From positions 1,669,327 through 1,733,326 of the forward strand of contig CAADRB010000027.1 in NCBI GenBank assembly GCA_900708905.1: 64,000 bases of DNA, in the 5' to 3' direction. The notes beneath the pieces are model-generated. The model saw nothing but the letters and a program-made list of their open reading frames with translations. It was not told the origin of the DNA and did not search any database. Below are positions 1 to 13,800 of this stretch, one piece after another. This DNA is from Hymenolepis diminuta. Its lineage: Eukaryota; Platyhelminthes; Cestoda; Cyclophyllidea; Hymenolepididae. How positions within the stretch are numbered: the first letter of the stretch is position 1; every line of letters begins with the position of its first letter. A program made the translations under genes and the position numbers.

Positions 1-3000
1 GATATCAAGATAAGATGTAAATCACAATTTGAGCTCTGGAGGTATATCATTACGTTTCATGAGGAGCACCTTCATATTTCACTTTCTACCTCATTTGTTA
101 ACTACAATTTTTAAAGCTATACATCTTTGTGTTCAAACTGGATTTCAAATGGGGATAATAACTGACTTCTTTATTGATTAGATGGATCAAATTAATTTTA
201 AAAATGCTATGCAAAATATAATTGATAAAAATTTTATACAAATATATCAACAGTTATTCATGTACGATTAAGAAAACAAAAAAAATCACTTGACTTAACT
301 CATTCGCATAATTCAGAATTTGAATTTTATAATGAAAATTATTATTTTTAAACATGAAATATTAATTAACAATTTGATTAACTAATAAGTTGAAAACTGC
401 TAAATTTCATTTTGAATGAAAATTGCTGTTTTATTTTTAGACGGGCCTGGTCAAACTCCAAGTCAATCTGCTAGTAAATCGGTGATAAATGTGAAGTGGA
501 GAAATGCGCAAATGACAAGCTCTTGGACTTCGGCCCTATGCATTCTGTTCCAAAATTTAAAAGCTCTTAAGAATAAAATAAGATTTCTTAATCTCCTACA
601 CATTTCCTCTCTTCTTTTAATCCGATCCTTTTGTTTCCTCATTGGAAATGGCTTGGCATTCCTGACTTTTGGATGCTTCCAGGGATTAAAATCGGTATTT
701 ATTTGTTGCTTTGACAAAAATTATATTGATACACCCGGCTAAATATGAATGCCGATAATAGGGGCAATCGACTTGTCGATTTCTCTAATTTTGTTCAAGA
801 TAAATAAAATCTATAGATTGAAATAATTGATTGGAAGTAAAGGTGTGAAGTGAGCCAACCGCGAGACCCACTTGAAAACAGAGAAACCGAAGAATCTGTG
901 TGCCATGCTGCACGAAAATGCTCAATAAATAGTACGTTAGAGTAATCGTTTTAATCCTAGATGTATACAAACATAGCTACGTAAGCCGACCAAGCATTTT
1001 TTTTTAAATTAGCAAAAAAAGAAGAAACACAAAATGAAAATGTCAACTTTGTTAAAATATATAAAATAATAATGTTATTTTTTCCTTGATACAAACGGAA
1101 TCTACTATCCTGATTTGCAAATCCAGTCAAGCATTTTGTCAGAATTTCGTTATTCCATCAAAGGATCTTAGAATTTATGACGCACGGCAGTAGTAATTAG
1201 ATCAGGGATTAAAAGCTGACAAACGACCTTAAATAGGGCACATTAGTTGCTATGAGATTTTCCATTGTTCAAATTAGCGTTTTTCAAAGATTGAAATTTC
1301 ATATATTTGTAATCCACGTTGTGGAATTTCCAAAATGAGAATGGATCAGCAAATAACCACTTGTCAGTTTTTTCAAATAATACACACATTACAAATTTAA
1401 CAAGACAATACAAAACTCTGATATCCACAACTGTGGGAAAATTGAAAACATAGTGATACATAGTGATATTTGGGACATTTTGAAACTTCCATAAAATAAT
1501 TACCTATTTCCTTCGGGTTGAAGCGTGCTTTCACCCTAAATTCTCCCCTAATGTCTTTTTGAATCAAATGGTAAATTTTTATAAGTATACTATAAGGGGC
1601 ACTATTTTGTTTTCTGCCAAAATTTCCTGATAAATATCAGAAATGCATTTAAATGTTCCTGCATGTTTTTTTCCGGAAAATTTGTAATAATTTGTCGGGA
1701 TCTGTTAAAATCTATCCGATCCATGCTCTGCCAAAGCTGTAAACTTCATCATATGAAATAAATTCGTTTGGCTTCTCAACCATTGGAAGAAAAATGAATT
1801 CAATCTTCACGATCAACTCTTCTTGAATAAACAAGCACTGAACATTCCAGACAAGCATCTGCTGCAATGGAAGAGACGAATCGTGAACTTTGAATTTCGG
1901 AACTTGAGCTGCTCATTTAGTAAATTTTGTACAATTTAAGTCCAAAAAATCAAATGAATTAAGACTCTGTGTTTTGATCTCCTCCTTCCTACCATTTGTT
2001 GGACTTTCAGTTATTCGATATCACTTCTTCCGGCAATTATAAATGATAAAATTATTTTGTATTACTGTGGGTAATAATGACGCTTTCGCAATAAATAACA
2101 AATCTTACCAATAAAACCATGGTTGATTTTAACTTAGTTCGTAGAATTGCGTTCTAAACGAAAAATTTTTACCTCCTTTCCATATATTGGCGGAAGGTAC
2201 ATCAATAAGGTCAGCGGAAAGTTATTCGAACTCATTGAACTAGTGCATAAGAGTAGGTTGTCACTAAAATTCTTAATGAATGAAATCACTCGCAATTTTC
2301 CCGTTTTAGAACGTAACGACAGGTAAATCAGATCATGACACAAATTTGCTTTCTTCGCAAAGTTCAATTTCCGCCAAATAACTGAATGAGCTAAAAGAAG
2401 ATATGAATAAGTCAGGTTAAGTGTTTGACGATCCGCTCACATTTTCAAAAATATATATTCTAAAGAATTCCGATTTTTTAAATTGTCATTTTATTGCCTT
2501 TATCAAAGAAATCTTTTAATCCTTGTGTCAGTGATACAAGTTAGAAAATTCATAACTGTGAATATCGAATATATTGAATAAAAGCCGAAGAATTTATTCC
2601 AAAAGGAGAAATTTTATTAAATCTTGTTGAGGCCTTTCATCACACAACATTCCATATGTGACTGAAGACCACTAAGAAGACGATGTTTCTAAGTTTATGC
2701 CAATAAAGAGTTGTCTGCATTAACATTCTTGGTAGTGGTAGCTCTGCTACTCGAATACTGAACTCTGCCAGCTTAAAAATCTTGAGGAATGCAACAGGCT
2801 TAAAAAGAATAAATTTGCAATTCCACCATTTCTTTGGCAAGTAAGCATATATTCCCCATTCGAAATACGATCATTTATCCCTTATCTAGGCATGCATATT
2901 CCTACGGTTAGAGATTTCTCCTATTACACACATTCCCTGGAGAAATTTAAACCTCCTTTTTCTTTCAAAAATGACCATCACATATTGCCTTCCTTTCTAA

Positions 3001-6000
3001 TGGATATTTTATGAAATTTTATTTAAACTTACCAACTGTTCTCCCTTTTTTTCTTTTACACTGTTTAACTTGGAGTAGGCTCTAGTGAACCACATTTAAA
3101 ATCGAAATTTTGGTATATTAGAACAAATTGCACTAATTAATTAAAATGTCGATAACAAGATGAGTCTCAAAAGAAAGACGGGATGAAGCTTGAAGCTGCC
3201 ACCTTACGACTTATATGTCTGCCCAGCCCAATCAGTCTGCCTTGATTCATAAACTTGAGCATGCTCTTCTAGCTTTTGCGCACAATTCCACTTTCACGCT
3301 TGTAGTATAGATGTATAATCCAGATCTCCATTCTGCAATCCTCTTCCCATTTTCTTCACTATTCCGTCTCAGCACTCCTTCTTCTGATTTAGAAAGGGCT
3401 GTCGCATTCTGTTAACCTACAACACCATTTGATTTTAAAGGAACCACTTCAATGCGATTATAAAGTAACTTCATTGGAATTAGCGCTACAGTAAGCTCTT
3501 TTGACATTTTGAATTATATTATTTGTTTTTACCCTACTTTTTGATCCCTTTATTAATTATTCGAATCACTTTACTGGTTTTCTTATTTAAATGTATCCCC
3601 TTAATTTAAAAACTTTAATTCTAGTCTCTTTTTGGCAAAACAGAGATATGTAGTTTTTTATTAAAATATATCGTTAAAGGGTTGAGAATGACTAATTGGG
3701 AGATTTTAGTCCTTGAACCAAGAGATACACATCTCCAGTTGTGGTTAACGCCTTGTTATAGGTCACTAAGACTGAACAATTGATCAAAAGTCTCAGTGCT
3801 CAGTAACAAGAGAGAATTTTCTATTTAAATGCCTGTTACTCAAATTACTGAGAAAGTCAATAACGATATGATTGGTTCATTTTGACAGGTATGTAATTTT
3901 GTAAATAATTGATATAAAATTGTTAATTTTATTATTTTTTTCTTAAATAAAACGTATTCATTATTAATCCAACAGGCCTGTTTTTTGTGAAATCTCAGTA
4001 TCTTAGTATTTTTGAGAACTTTTGGATGGGGATTCGTCCTCAAGGCAAGTGGTTTCAAGATGCGGTAAATTGTGATTTTAAGGATAATGGTTAACATCAA
4101 TTTTCATTTCTCAATCTCCCTCATTTCAAATTTTACAAAAAGGCACAATCCTTACTTTTTCAAGTTTAAAAGATGGAACGGTGATAACACCTTCATTTTT
4201 CGTGTAAAGGAGAGGTTTGTTGGTGTAAGTTGGCCAGACAGCAGGATGGTACAACGAAAAATGTTTTCAGATTTTAGGGTTAGCAGTTAGGATAACATTA
4301 ATCAATTTTAATCCTTCTCATAATCAATAATTCTTTGACATAATTTTAATGCTCAACAAATATCCCACCAATTAGATTACATACAGACTGATAATTGCTC
4401 AAAGTGTATTTTATTCACTTTTTCTAAACAGATCTCTGATAAATTGGGGAGGTGATTTAACCGCCTTCACCAAAATTTAGAAAGTCACTATCACTGGCGC
4501 CCATTGTTTACATTTGAATGAATTTATCTATTACTATTTTCATTTTTAAATTGTGTCTGTGTTGAATTGTGTGCAGTCTAACTTGGAAAACAAAATAATT
4601 AATCAAATTAAATCCAGTATCTCATCTCTAATTACTTTCGTGAAGAATTTGTACCGGTGATTTATAACCTAATGTCAAAATTTTTTATCCTAAATTGTAA
4701 ATCCACTTTCTTATTCTAATTTTTTATTAAAAACAATTTTCTGTGTTTTATTTAAGTCAATTTCTATTATTTGTTTAACTTATTTCCTGTTTTATCGTTG
4801 CTCTTTTTTCCAGTACAAGCAATCACATAGAACAAATTCTTCTTGAATTTAAAGTAAGGTAAATGTCATTTTTATGTACAAATATTTCGAAAAATATCAT
4901 GTAAAGTATTAAAAAAAGCTTAGAATGTGTAGGTGGGAAATCTCCTTAATCCTCTCGTATTGAAAACACATTTTACTGCTCCTTCAATTAACCAGAATTC
5001 GTCAGTGTGGTCGGTTTCCAGCTAGCTGTCCAACGACACGCACGAATCTTTGAATTGCAGACTTGCACGTAAATTACGAACCCATGGAATTCCATAACTA
5101 AGCTAAACTTTCCAAACTCATTGGCCTGCTACGCACTAATTGGGGTATCGAGAAGGCATTCTAGAATCGTCCTGTTGAGGAAATCGTGTCCCACTACTCC
5201 TATTGGTGGCTGGCTATTCAGAGTGGTTGGCTATTTGTGTCACTGAATGCGCACCGATATGTGTCGATGTCGTAACCTCTGAAATGACAGAAATGTATGG
5301 TAACCACTACGTCATCGGGAGCTCGTAGGTTCAATACAGTATTAAGCAATTTATCAAAATTTGGTGCAAAAATGCATTCTTAAAATGGAATTTCGGACTG
5401 TAATATCTATGAACCTTCTCGAAAATAAGTGATCACTATTAATCTAACTACTTGCTGTATTTGTTGTTGAAGGGACTTTAGATTAGAAATTACAAAGTAG
5501 AGAAGAGAAAGCTCGCTAAATTATTGCAACTAAAATACAAGGTGGGAGGGAAATAAATAGGCAGGCAAAACATGTGTAGTTAGAAAACAAAGAGATTGTA
5601 CCAGAATTTCTTTCTAGAAATATTATTAGTTATTATTACAGTTATTCTTATAGTATAATAAAAAAGCTCGGTTAGATCTTTGTGCAACCATGAGGAAATT
5701 CAAATTCACCGCAATTTAAATGTTTCTTTAAATTGCAGAGGTGGTCACTTTTCTGGAGTCATTTTAATCCCAATTCTTTGAAAGAACAAAAAACTTTTCC
5801 ATAAGTTGTCCTATTTGTTTTTTTTATGCTTAAAAGTATTTTTTATTAATTGAGTAGAATTTGAATAAATTATTTATTTTATTCACTTGTATTGCCTCAA
5901 GATGAGTTGCAATCTAATTCTGATTCAAATAGAGCGCAAAAGTTCGTGGATTATTTTCAAACGTCTTGATTACACTATGGCAATTCAACCATTCCTCTAC

Positions 6001-9000
6001 TGATTGAATTGCGCTGACAAATTTCAGCCTCACTGTGTTTATATTTAAATTTGAAAAATATGTCTGAATTTTTGCACATATTTACGCTTACACCGAGATT
6101 CACTTACACATTCAATGGCCTGCCCAATGGACAAGTTTCTAACGCATTCAAATTAAATTTATAATGTATTTTAATATTTTAAATTCGGATAACAACATCA
6201 TACTATCTATAAATCTGGACGGAGTCGTTGATCAAGTAATTATTAATAGTTAATAAACGTTGTAAGTTGAAGTATTGAAATTATTATTTGATCCTGATCC
6301 CGTCAAGAAGCCCCTCATCATCAGCTATTTAATATTAACATCTGCGGCTAAAGGATTTTAGAGGAAAATAGACAATTACTTTGAAAAATTGGGCTATTTT
6401 ATGGTCAAAGGAATGAGAAGAAACCTTAATTATTTGGCACTTATTGTTTATATCATGTTTTCACATTTTCCCATAATTATTAGAAGATATAGTTCGGAAA
6501 GTGCGCCGGTGTATTCATTGGTGCAAATTTGAAGATCCGGATGTTAATCACGGTCGGTGAAAAAGACATTCGCATTTATTTTTCATTTATTCAATTTACC
6601 TAAATTTTTACATCCGTAATTACCGATCACACTGTTCGTAATCTATAATTTCCACTACTAGTTCCACTCCACGCATTTATAAAGGCTTGATGCCTTTTGC
6701 TACTGATCAAGACGGAAGGCAGAGTCGCTTAATTCTGGTTAAAATTAAAATTGTTACTGTAGAAATCGAAAATACTCAGATATAAAACACTGAGAGGTCT
6801 TTGTTGATACTCCCTTAATGGCTGTTTGAAACGCGGATGTTCAAGTGCAAACAGTACAATAAATAACAAAGAGAATGCTCACCTGCCCTTGTAAATGCAA
6901 GTCAATAAACTCGTTCAGGTGAGCAAAACCAAGTGAGTCAACCGATTGTAGCTAATTAAAGCGAATTTGCAGCAAAATTCTGAGGTAATAAAAGGTACGA
7001 CAACAGGAAAATGACCAAAGGAAAATCTGTGGCATAAAATTTATGTCGATGCTGAACCTTTCGGTTCTTCTACCCTTATTTTTCGATAATAAATGTTTGA
7101 TTTATAAATTCTTCTCAAAAGTACTGTCAAAATATTGATTCATATAGCCTGTAATATCAGCTTTTCGGAAAGTTTAATTATCCCCAGTTGTTACCGTAAA
7201 TCGAGCGTGGTCAATGCATTTCATCTCTAGTGCCCAATGTCCATCTGTACATTCATTATAGATTTACCTTCATAGTACTCCGTTATAGCTCAGCTGAATT
7301 ACCTATGCTACGCATCCCAATCTCATTTCATTGCATGAGGCTTTGTTCTCTCTCGTTTCCTCTTTAATGCTGCACAATTTTAAGTAAACATTTGTTCACC
7401 TGAATGAAACGTTCTATCAAAGACACAGTTTAGACAAGGATTCCAAAAACTTCAAAATGGTTTTCTCTGAAGGGAGAAAAAAGGTAAATTGACGGGTTGC
7501 CGTCTTGAAACAAAATTTTCTACATAGCTATAGCTGTAGTAGGGGATTTTTGAGAGCCTTAGTTGGAATTTGTTCTCATTGGCATTTGCACAATCTTACA
7601 GTTTAAATTCGTCTACTGGAAAGTGTACACTCTATCTGACCACTTCTAGAAGATTCCGTGGTAACACCGCCATCGTCTTTAGCAATACAGATTTATTATT
7701 TTGCATGAGGTAGCAAAAGTTTTCCCGCAAATATCACGATTTCCTTCTATTCTCTACATAATTACCCATATTCTGATTTGGAAAGGGTAGTTATCAACTA
7801 TCAGTCATCAGAAAGATATTTGATTTTGCAGGCAGGTTTACCTTGGCCTAACAAAGTCGTGACCTCTTACAGTGTTGGGACCCTACAACCAAAACAACGA
7901 CCTCGCTTAAGCACACTTCAAGCGGAATTAAAGTTCGGTATTTTAATATTTCTTCTTATTCGAATTTACTTACGTTGTTCCTAACCAACTTCATGAAATT
8001 TTCGAATGCGTGGGATTATGAGGGTACTTAATATACCCTAACACTTTACCTTAGTGAATTTTTACTTATATTGTGTTTAGAAGATTGTCCTTCGATACCC
8101 TTACACAATTCCCTTCTATCCCCTTTATTACTCTGTTCTCGATGTCTGGAGCTCTTTGATGACTGAAACTGTATTTTCTACCTTGTCGTGGATAATAATG
8201 CTTTATCGCTTACCTTCTTTTCACTCTATCAGGACACTGTTTATCCTTATCGAATAAAACGCATAATAAAATTTACTTTATTTAAATGAATTAAATGTTT
8301 GATCAAGTAAATACTGCTCCACCGAACAGTCGGTGATTTTGGAGATAGCAATAAAGGTATCCATATCGGACTTAACCTTTTAACCGAGATCCGGACTAGT
8401 TTTTAAACAGTCGGTCATAGCAATCACGTTATTAGAATTTTTCTCTAGTTTTTCATCTCCGTGTTTTTGTGGATTAAAAAGCAGTAATATGAAATTTCCC
8501 TGATTCGTCGACAAGAAACATTCATTCTGATTATAAGATAACTTCTCTAAGGCGCTCCTTTTCTGCTAGTCCATTGTTACATTTTTACAATTGCTCTGAA
8601 TTTCTAACCAGCTTTTATTCTATTGTCAGAAAATTTTTATATTTGAATTTAATTTGCTAAATAAAACTCATTTTCATTTACAAAAATTAATCCAGTATCC
8701 ATATTTTTCCTTCTTAAGTGAGGGAACGATCTCATTATTCTTCATGGCTTAAATTTGTCGAATATAGAGGGCTAAACTGAGTTATGTGAATCATGTCCAG
8801 AATTCCTAACTTATTTACATCTCCATGTAATTAATTTCTGTCAGAAAGGGTACAAATCTTGCCAAATGTAACACTTTCGTTTCGGAATTTTCTTCCTTTC
8901 ATCTTGAGAGTTATTTTGATGCCGTCTTTAAAAATGTCAGAAACGAAGCATGACGATGTCTACTTAAAAAATTTATAGTTATTTCAGACTCGTATTAGAT

Positions 9001-9033
9001 TCCTTTGTCATGGCGTAAACAGCAGAATTAGTA
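1..9033. other. Gene-poor AT-rich stretch
   Basis: I find no exon here that I can support. Reading frames are short, lack recognisable motifs and are frequently interrupted. Two places differ from the background: a basic frame on the minus strand at 463-717 and a GC-richer patch at about 4990-5340, both treated separately. The rest looks like intergenic or long-intron DNA. Confidence 0.5.
4990..5340. promoter_or_regulatory. GC-richer patch with CCAAT and CRE-like motifs
   Basis: The base composition is visibly less AT-rich than on either side. The patch contains ATTGG (inverted CCAAT) motifs near 5120 and 5203 and a CRE-like TACGTCAT near 5310. Similar motif clusters occur upstream of a predicted gene at about 41.2 kb. 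I see no coding exon adjacent, so a promoter role is inference. Confidence 0.2.
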
Positions 9034-9058
9034 CCATGTTGTAAAAGAAGTTCTGTCC
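9034..9058 (+). repeat. Mariner left terminal inverted repeat
   Basis: Left 25-bp TIR, preceded by TA at 9032-9033. It matches the reverse complement of 10826-10850 except at about three positions. Confidence 0.8.
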
Positions 9059-9202
9059 AATCTTTGAGCTGTGTGTTTAGGGCACGATTACTTCAATTTA
9101 GCTTGTTAATGTTGTATGCTTAGCTATGGTAATTAATAAAATATTATTGCTTCTTTCAAATTGTGTGACAATTATCGTTATTAATAACTTTTTCTAGCCC
9201 TA

Positions 9203-10776
9203 ATGTACACTCCACATAAAGAGCACATCAGGCATAATTTACCGTTTGGATTCCATAAAGGAAATGCGGCAAGCTCAGCAACAAAAACGCTCAAAGACAC
9301 TTATGGAAATGATGTTGTGAATGAAAAGACCTGCAGAAAGTGGTTTTCACGTTTCAGAAACGATGACTTCAGTCTGAAAGACGAATTGAGAGCAGGATGC
9401 TCAAAAACTCAATTCTGAGTAATTGCAAGTTGCCGTTGATGAAAATCAAACCTGCACTACTAGAGAACTGAGCATAACCATTAACGTAAGCCATATGACC
9501 ATATAAAGACTTGACTGGGAAAGTCTCAAAGGCTGGCAAATGGGTCCTACACGATTTGTCGGAAATCAACCAGCAACAGCGTGTGAACTATTATGTTTCA
9601 CTGTTGTGACCGTTCCCGTGAACTTTAGACACCTTTTATAGATCGAATCATAACTGACAGCGACGATAAGTGGTGGATCCTTTACAACAATGTTAAGCGC
9701 AAAAGACGGTGACTAAGTCAAGACAGTGGTTCAAAACCAATTCCACAATCGAGACAATTCGGGACTGTACCCGAAACAAATTTTTTGTGTGCATGGTGAG
9801 ATTTGTAGGGAATTATTCACTATAAACTAATGGGTGACTATCAAACAATAATATCTGAAGTTAACCATCAGCAGCTAGCTCGTTTAAAGGCAGTTGACGA
9901 GAGGAAAAATAGCTTTCTTTGATCAATCGAAAAGGAATGATTCTGAGTCATGACAATGCCAGACTCCACACTTCAAGAGCAACCAAAAATCTCGTTGAAT
10001 AATTTTGCTGGAAAGTCATGCATCACCCACCATATTCTCCCGATCTTGCACCAACCGATTTTCATCTTTTGAGGAACTTGCAGAATCGTTTAATGGCACA
10101 AAGGCTTTTCTCAAGAAAAGAGATCGAAATGAAGCTAGTTTCTTTTTTGGGTTCAAACTGGCTAAATTCTATGAAGAAGGAATGAGAAAGCTAATGGCAA
10201 GATGGGTAGATGTGATTTTAACGGTTAGTATAATGGCTTACAGCAATGAAACGGAACACCAAAGATTGATTAGACCAGGATGTATTGAAAAAACCTCAGT
10301 ACAGAGTGCCAAGGGGAATAGAGAATTGAGGAAAAAGGATGGAGCGAAGGAAGATGCGTCTACAAGCGACAGTCTCTGTGTGTCTGTGTGGAAGGCTATT
10401 TATGATCGTCACTTGGATGAGGGCGCGCATGAGGACATAATTTATGTGCGCTTTAACTGGACTTGACGGTTGTAGGAAAAGGAAATGACAATGTGGACAG
10501 AACTGGTTCCCAATATAGCCGAGTCAGCGGTGTCTCTGCAACTATCGTCCGAGGTATGCTTAGCTTTTCCGATCGATGAAAGTAGGTCAGTGATGATACA
10601 CGATGTTTATCCATAGAGTGCTTGAGGTCATAGGAAAGGTTAAAAGTTTACAGGCATTACTATGAGGACGAGATAATCAAATTTTGGCGATTAGCGATGA
10701 CGCAAGATAAATATTTCGGAGACGAAGGGATTCATCCTTCATAATTAATAAAAATGGTGACTATGTTAAACATTAA
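9203..10776 (+). pseudogene. Mariner transposase pseudogene
   Basis: The N-terminal helix-turn-helix region is readable from the ATG at 9203 (about 70 residues, including RKWFSRFR and FSLKDE), the typical mariner DNA-binding half. It then breaks at a stop near 9416. Later pieces lie in different frames: a catalytic-site block containing DDKWWILYNN near 9661-9695, the second catalytic block HDNAR near 9952, and HHPPYSPDLAPTDFH near 10020-10065. The spacing from the Asp of HDN to the Asp of APTD is 34 residues, the mariner D34D signature. The ending RWVDVI (to about 10217) seems to resume as NGDYVKH-stop at about 10753-10776, after an insertion. Several stops and frameshifts are present. Confidence 0.85.
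10218..10746. other. Apparent ~0.5 kb insertion within the mariner 3' end
   Basis: This segment separates two pieces of the transposase C terminus and has a higher GC content than its surroundings. Near its left edge, 10226-10236 matches the pol III box A consensus (TRGYNNARNNG) exactly, as in a tRNA D-arm, but box B is weak. I found no clear target duplication, so the edges are approximate. It could be a tRNA-derived SINE or an unrelated insertion. Confidence 0.4.
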
Positions 10777-10825
10777 ATAAATGTATTTTGACAAAATGCT
10801 CACTTTAATTCAAATTTTAAAAAAT

Positions 10826-10850
10826 GGACAGAACTTCTGTTACAACCTGA
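10826..10850 (-). repeat. Mariner right terminal inverted repeat
   Basis: Right 25-bp TIR, followed by TA at 10851-10852. It is the inverted partner of 9034-9058. Confidence 0.8.
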
Positions 10851-13800
10851 TACATACGGCTGAAAACACATTTTATATGTTTCCATTAAAAATATGGTCT
10901 CAAATCATGATAAGCTTCTTAAAATATCAGATAGTATGAGCTACTGATATTTACTGGGTACTTTTGGAGTCATGAAATATGTAATTTGTGGGCAAAAGAT
11001 TGAAATTTCCATATTTTCTGGTTAATTCCGAACAGAAGAAGAATAATTGAATAATAAAATTCTCAATTATCGGGTCACGGAGAATTTTTTAATTCTAATT
11101 TAATTTAATTAATATTTAAAGAAAATATTAACAGATTAAAAGGGCTCCTTTCGTAAAATAATACTCGTTTGCCCCCCGGTAGATTATCACTATTTTGCAT
11201 CTCTTGAATATTCGTAAAAAATATGAGATTCTATTGGCTAGTCTCTTGTTTGTTATTGGTATTAAAATTTAAAAATTTTTAATTGCAGGAACCAATTGAT
11301 ATCAGCTAACGGAAATTTCAGCAAATTACAAAGGAGAAAGGATCAAATGAAAGTTGAGAGTGATATCAAGATACCAATTTGTCTTATTTCATTTAGTTTT
11401 CGGATTCAGGTTGTGCAATTATTACTGAGTGGCCAGTCCAGTATCCAATGTTCTCATTTCATTATTCAGCAACCAGATTGCAGCAAATTTTTATCATGAT
11501 ATCCAGTGCTTATATACTGGATTTATTTTGCCCAGGAGGATTCGGTGTTACCTGTTGAATTCAGTTTTATCCCCAATGGTTGAAAAGACAAACTAATCTT
11601 GCATAATATTAAAAAACTTACAGCTTTATCATAGCAGAGATTAGATAGGCAAAAAATTTTATTTCAGCAGACTTTCCAAAGCCGCAGTTTGTAATTTGTC
11701 CTGTATCGGACGGCTATCGTTTACTCGGGCATTAACATTAATGACCTAATTGAACCAACTTTGCAAGTACAATTGATCCGTCTCCTTATCGCTGTTTTTT
11801 GAATCAATAAGTCTGTTCCACAGCGTAATTCCTTCCAATGGTTTTTAAAACATGACTTTTATAGTCTCTTCTAATCCTTATTTCGCCTCAGATCCCTTTA
11901 TGTTATGTCACAGATAAGGTGAAAGTGATGTTGTTAAACGAATAAATCATTTTATTTGCATTTTTGAAAAGGGACTGAAATCATTGAAAAATGTCTTTGG
12001 ATTGCACATTTATTCTGTAAGTCATTTTAATCTACTCCTATCAATTTCAAATTCTCTTTTATTCTATGAAGGATTCGAAAATTAATTCATTTTGACGTAA
12101 GTTGGCAAATGATACCGCTCATTTTCATCTGACTTTCAAACGAAGACATGCATAATTCATCTAATCTTCTCGTATTTTAAATTCAATTTTCCTAATTTTA
12201 ATTCAATAACTCGACATATATGTACCTTTGGTGGAATAGACATGTGATTTTGGTCTGCACTAATATTAAATCCTTTAAGATTTACGAATAGTTCTAAGTT
12301 TCAGGTTAGACACAAATTAGATGTTTCACAGAGAATACGAATTAAAAAGAGCAAGCCCTAGGAAAAGTTATTTTCTTGGGCTTTAGTTCTATGCAAGGAT
12401 TGGCGATGGCCAGGTTAGTGGGAGGCGCATTTCATTAACCTGAGAAATTTTCCTTGGTATCACATATTTATTCAAGGAATCGGCGCAGTTGGTCATTTCT
12501 CTCACTTGATATTTACGGACGGTCATCAGCATTGATTCTGAGACCCGTTTAATTGTCACTTTTTCACGAACTAAATAGTAATAAATTGAACTCTTCATTT
12601 CCCCAGAAATTAATCACTACCATCTGCAGTATTGATTAATATGGTCTGAAGACCTGTCTTTATACTTTGTCTCCATTGTCATTCATGGTACTGAAAATCG
12701 CGGAGATGAGCTATTACTCAAGAACCTATGAGTCTGATATTGAAATCCGAACTTTAAGGCGGGGCAAAAAGCAGCTCCATGAATTCTGAATTCGAGTGAA
12801 GTAACACTCTTTCGATGTCCTAAGTTATCTCAGCTTTTCTCCAATACTCACTTCGACTTTTAATTGGACCGCTATTCGAGTTGAGATTTTTTCCAAAATT
12901 GTGCGGATTAATTTAATATATTTATTTGATATCATCTATAAAAAATACACAACTTCACAAAACTCTTGCCAAAAGCAATATTTTGAGTAGTGTCTTTTCT
13001 TCTCCAGTTACAGAGAGAAAAATTGAGGAAATTTTCTGCAAAGACGTAAGATTAAAAATTGGAAAGAATTAAGTTTAATAGAACTCTCAGGTGAGCTAAT
13101 AACTTTAAGTTGCAATATTAGTAAAAAAGTCAACAAATTATTACCTTGAATGAAAGAAATACCAAAACACATGAAATATCATCCTAGACACAAATAAATA
13201 TGCCACCACGTCAGACGAATGTCGGCAGATTGGTTATAATACTCTCATGCTGGATAATATGTTGGTAATAAATATATTTTTAATATTACCGGAAATTTGA
13301 CACGATTATGATATAACAATATAACAACCGGATATAACAATAATTCCTGACTATATTCGTGTCTGAATAAAGAGGTCATAATATCTTTAATAGGAGGGCG
13401 AAAAAATTTTTCTCTGTGCACAGGAATGGAAATATCGTCATGCCACTTCCGCATCATGACCATGGCAGGTCATGGTATTACGAAGTTAGCCATCATTCAT
13501 CTACTGATCCGTAATATAGTCAGTCATGCTCTGCCAAGTTGAACATGAATGTCCAGCGATAGAATCTCAATCTTTTGCGGCCATTCACAGTCCTACAAAA
13601 CCTATTTCTTATAGTATAAATAGTGTCTACATTTCATCAGTAATGGTGGTCTGGAAATAGACTAGTTTTGTCTGACTAGTCTCTGTTTTTCCTATTTCTC
13701 TCTAGTGTCTGAGCAACTGCGAATACCTTTCAAAAGGGGGTTTAGCTATACATCAAAACAATCCTTAAATAAGCAATGTCAATCTAAGCTGATTAATAAA

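Larger units (their letters stand above)
9034..10850 (+). mobile_element. Decayed mariner-family DNA transposon with both TIRs
   Basis: A 25-bp sequence at 9034-9058 (ending AGTTCTGTCC) reappears inverted at 10826-10850 (starting GGACAGAACT) with about 22 of 25 positions matching. Each end is flanked by TA (9032-9033 and 10851-10852), the duplication expected of Tc1/mariner elements. Between them lies a broken mariner transposase (9203 to about 10220). The span of 1.8 kb is longer than the usual 1.3 kb, and the excess is explained by an apparent insertion of about 0.5 kb near the transposase C terminus. Multiple stops and frameshifts mean it cannot be autonomous now. Confidence 0.85.

Noticed and set aside
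8320..8420. Repeated ACAGTCGGT motif as a regulatory element
   Set aside because: Two short occurrences about 80 bases apart, with no further copies or gene context; could be chance.
10005..10466. 153-residue plus-strand frame as an independent gene
   Set aside because: Its first part is an off-frame reading of the mariner transposase 3' region and the rest comes from the insertion; no coherent domain.
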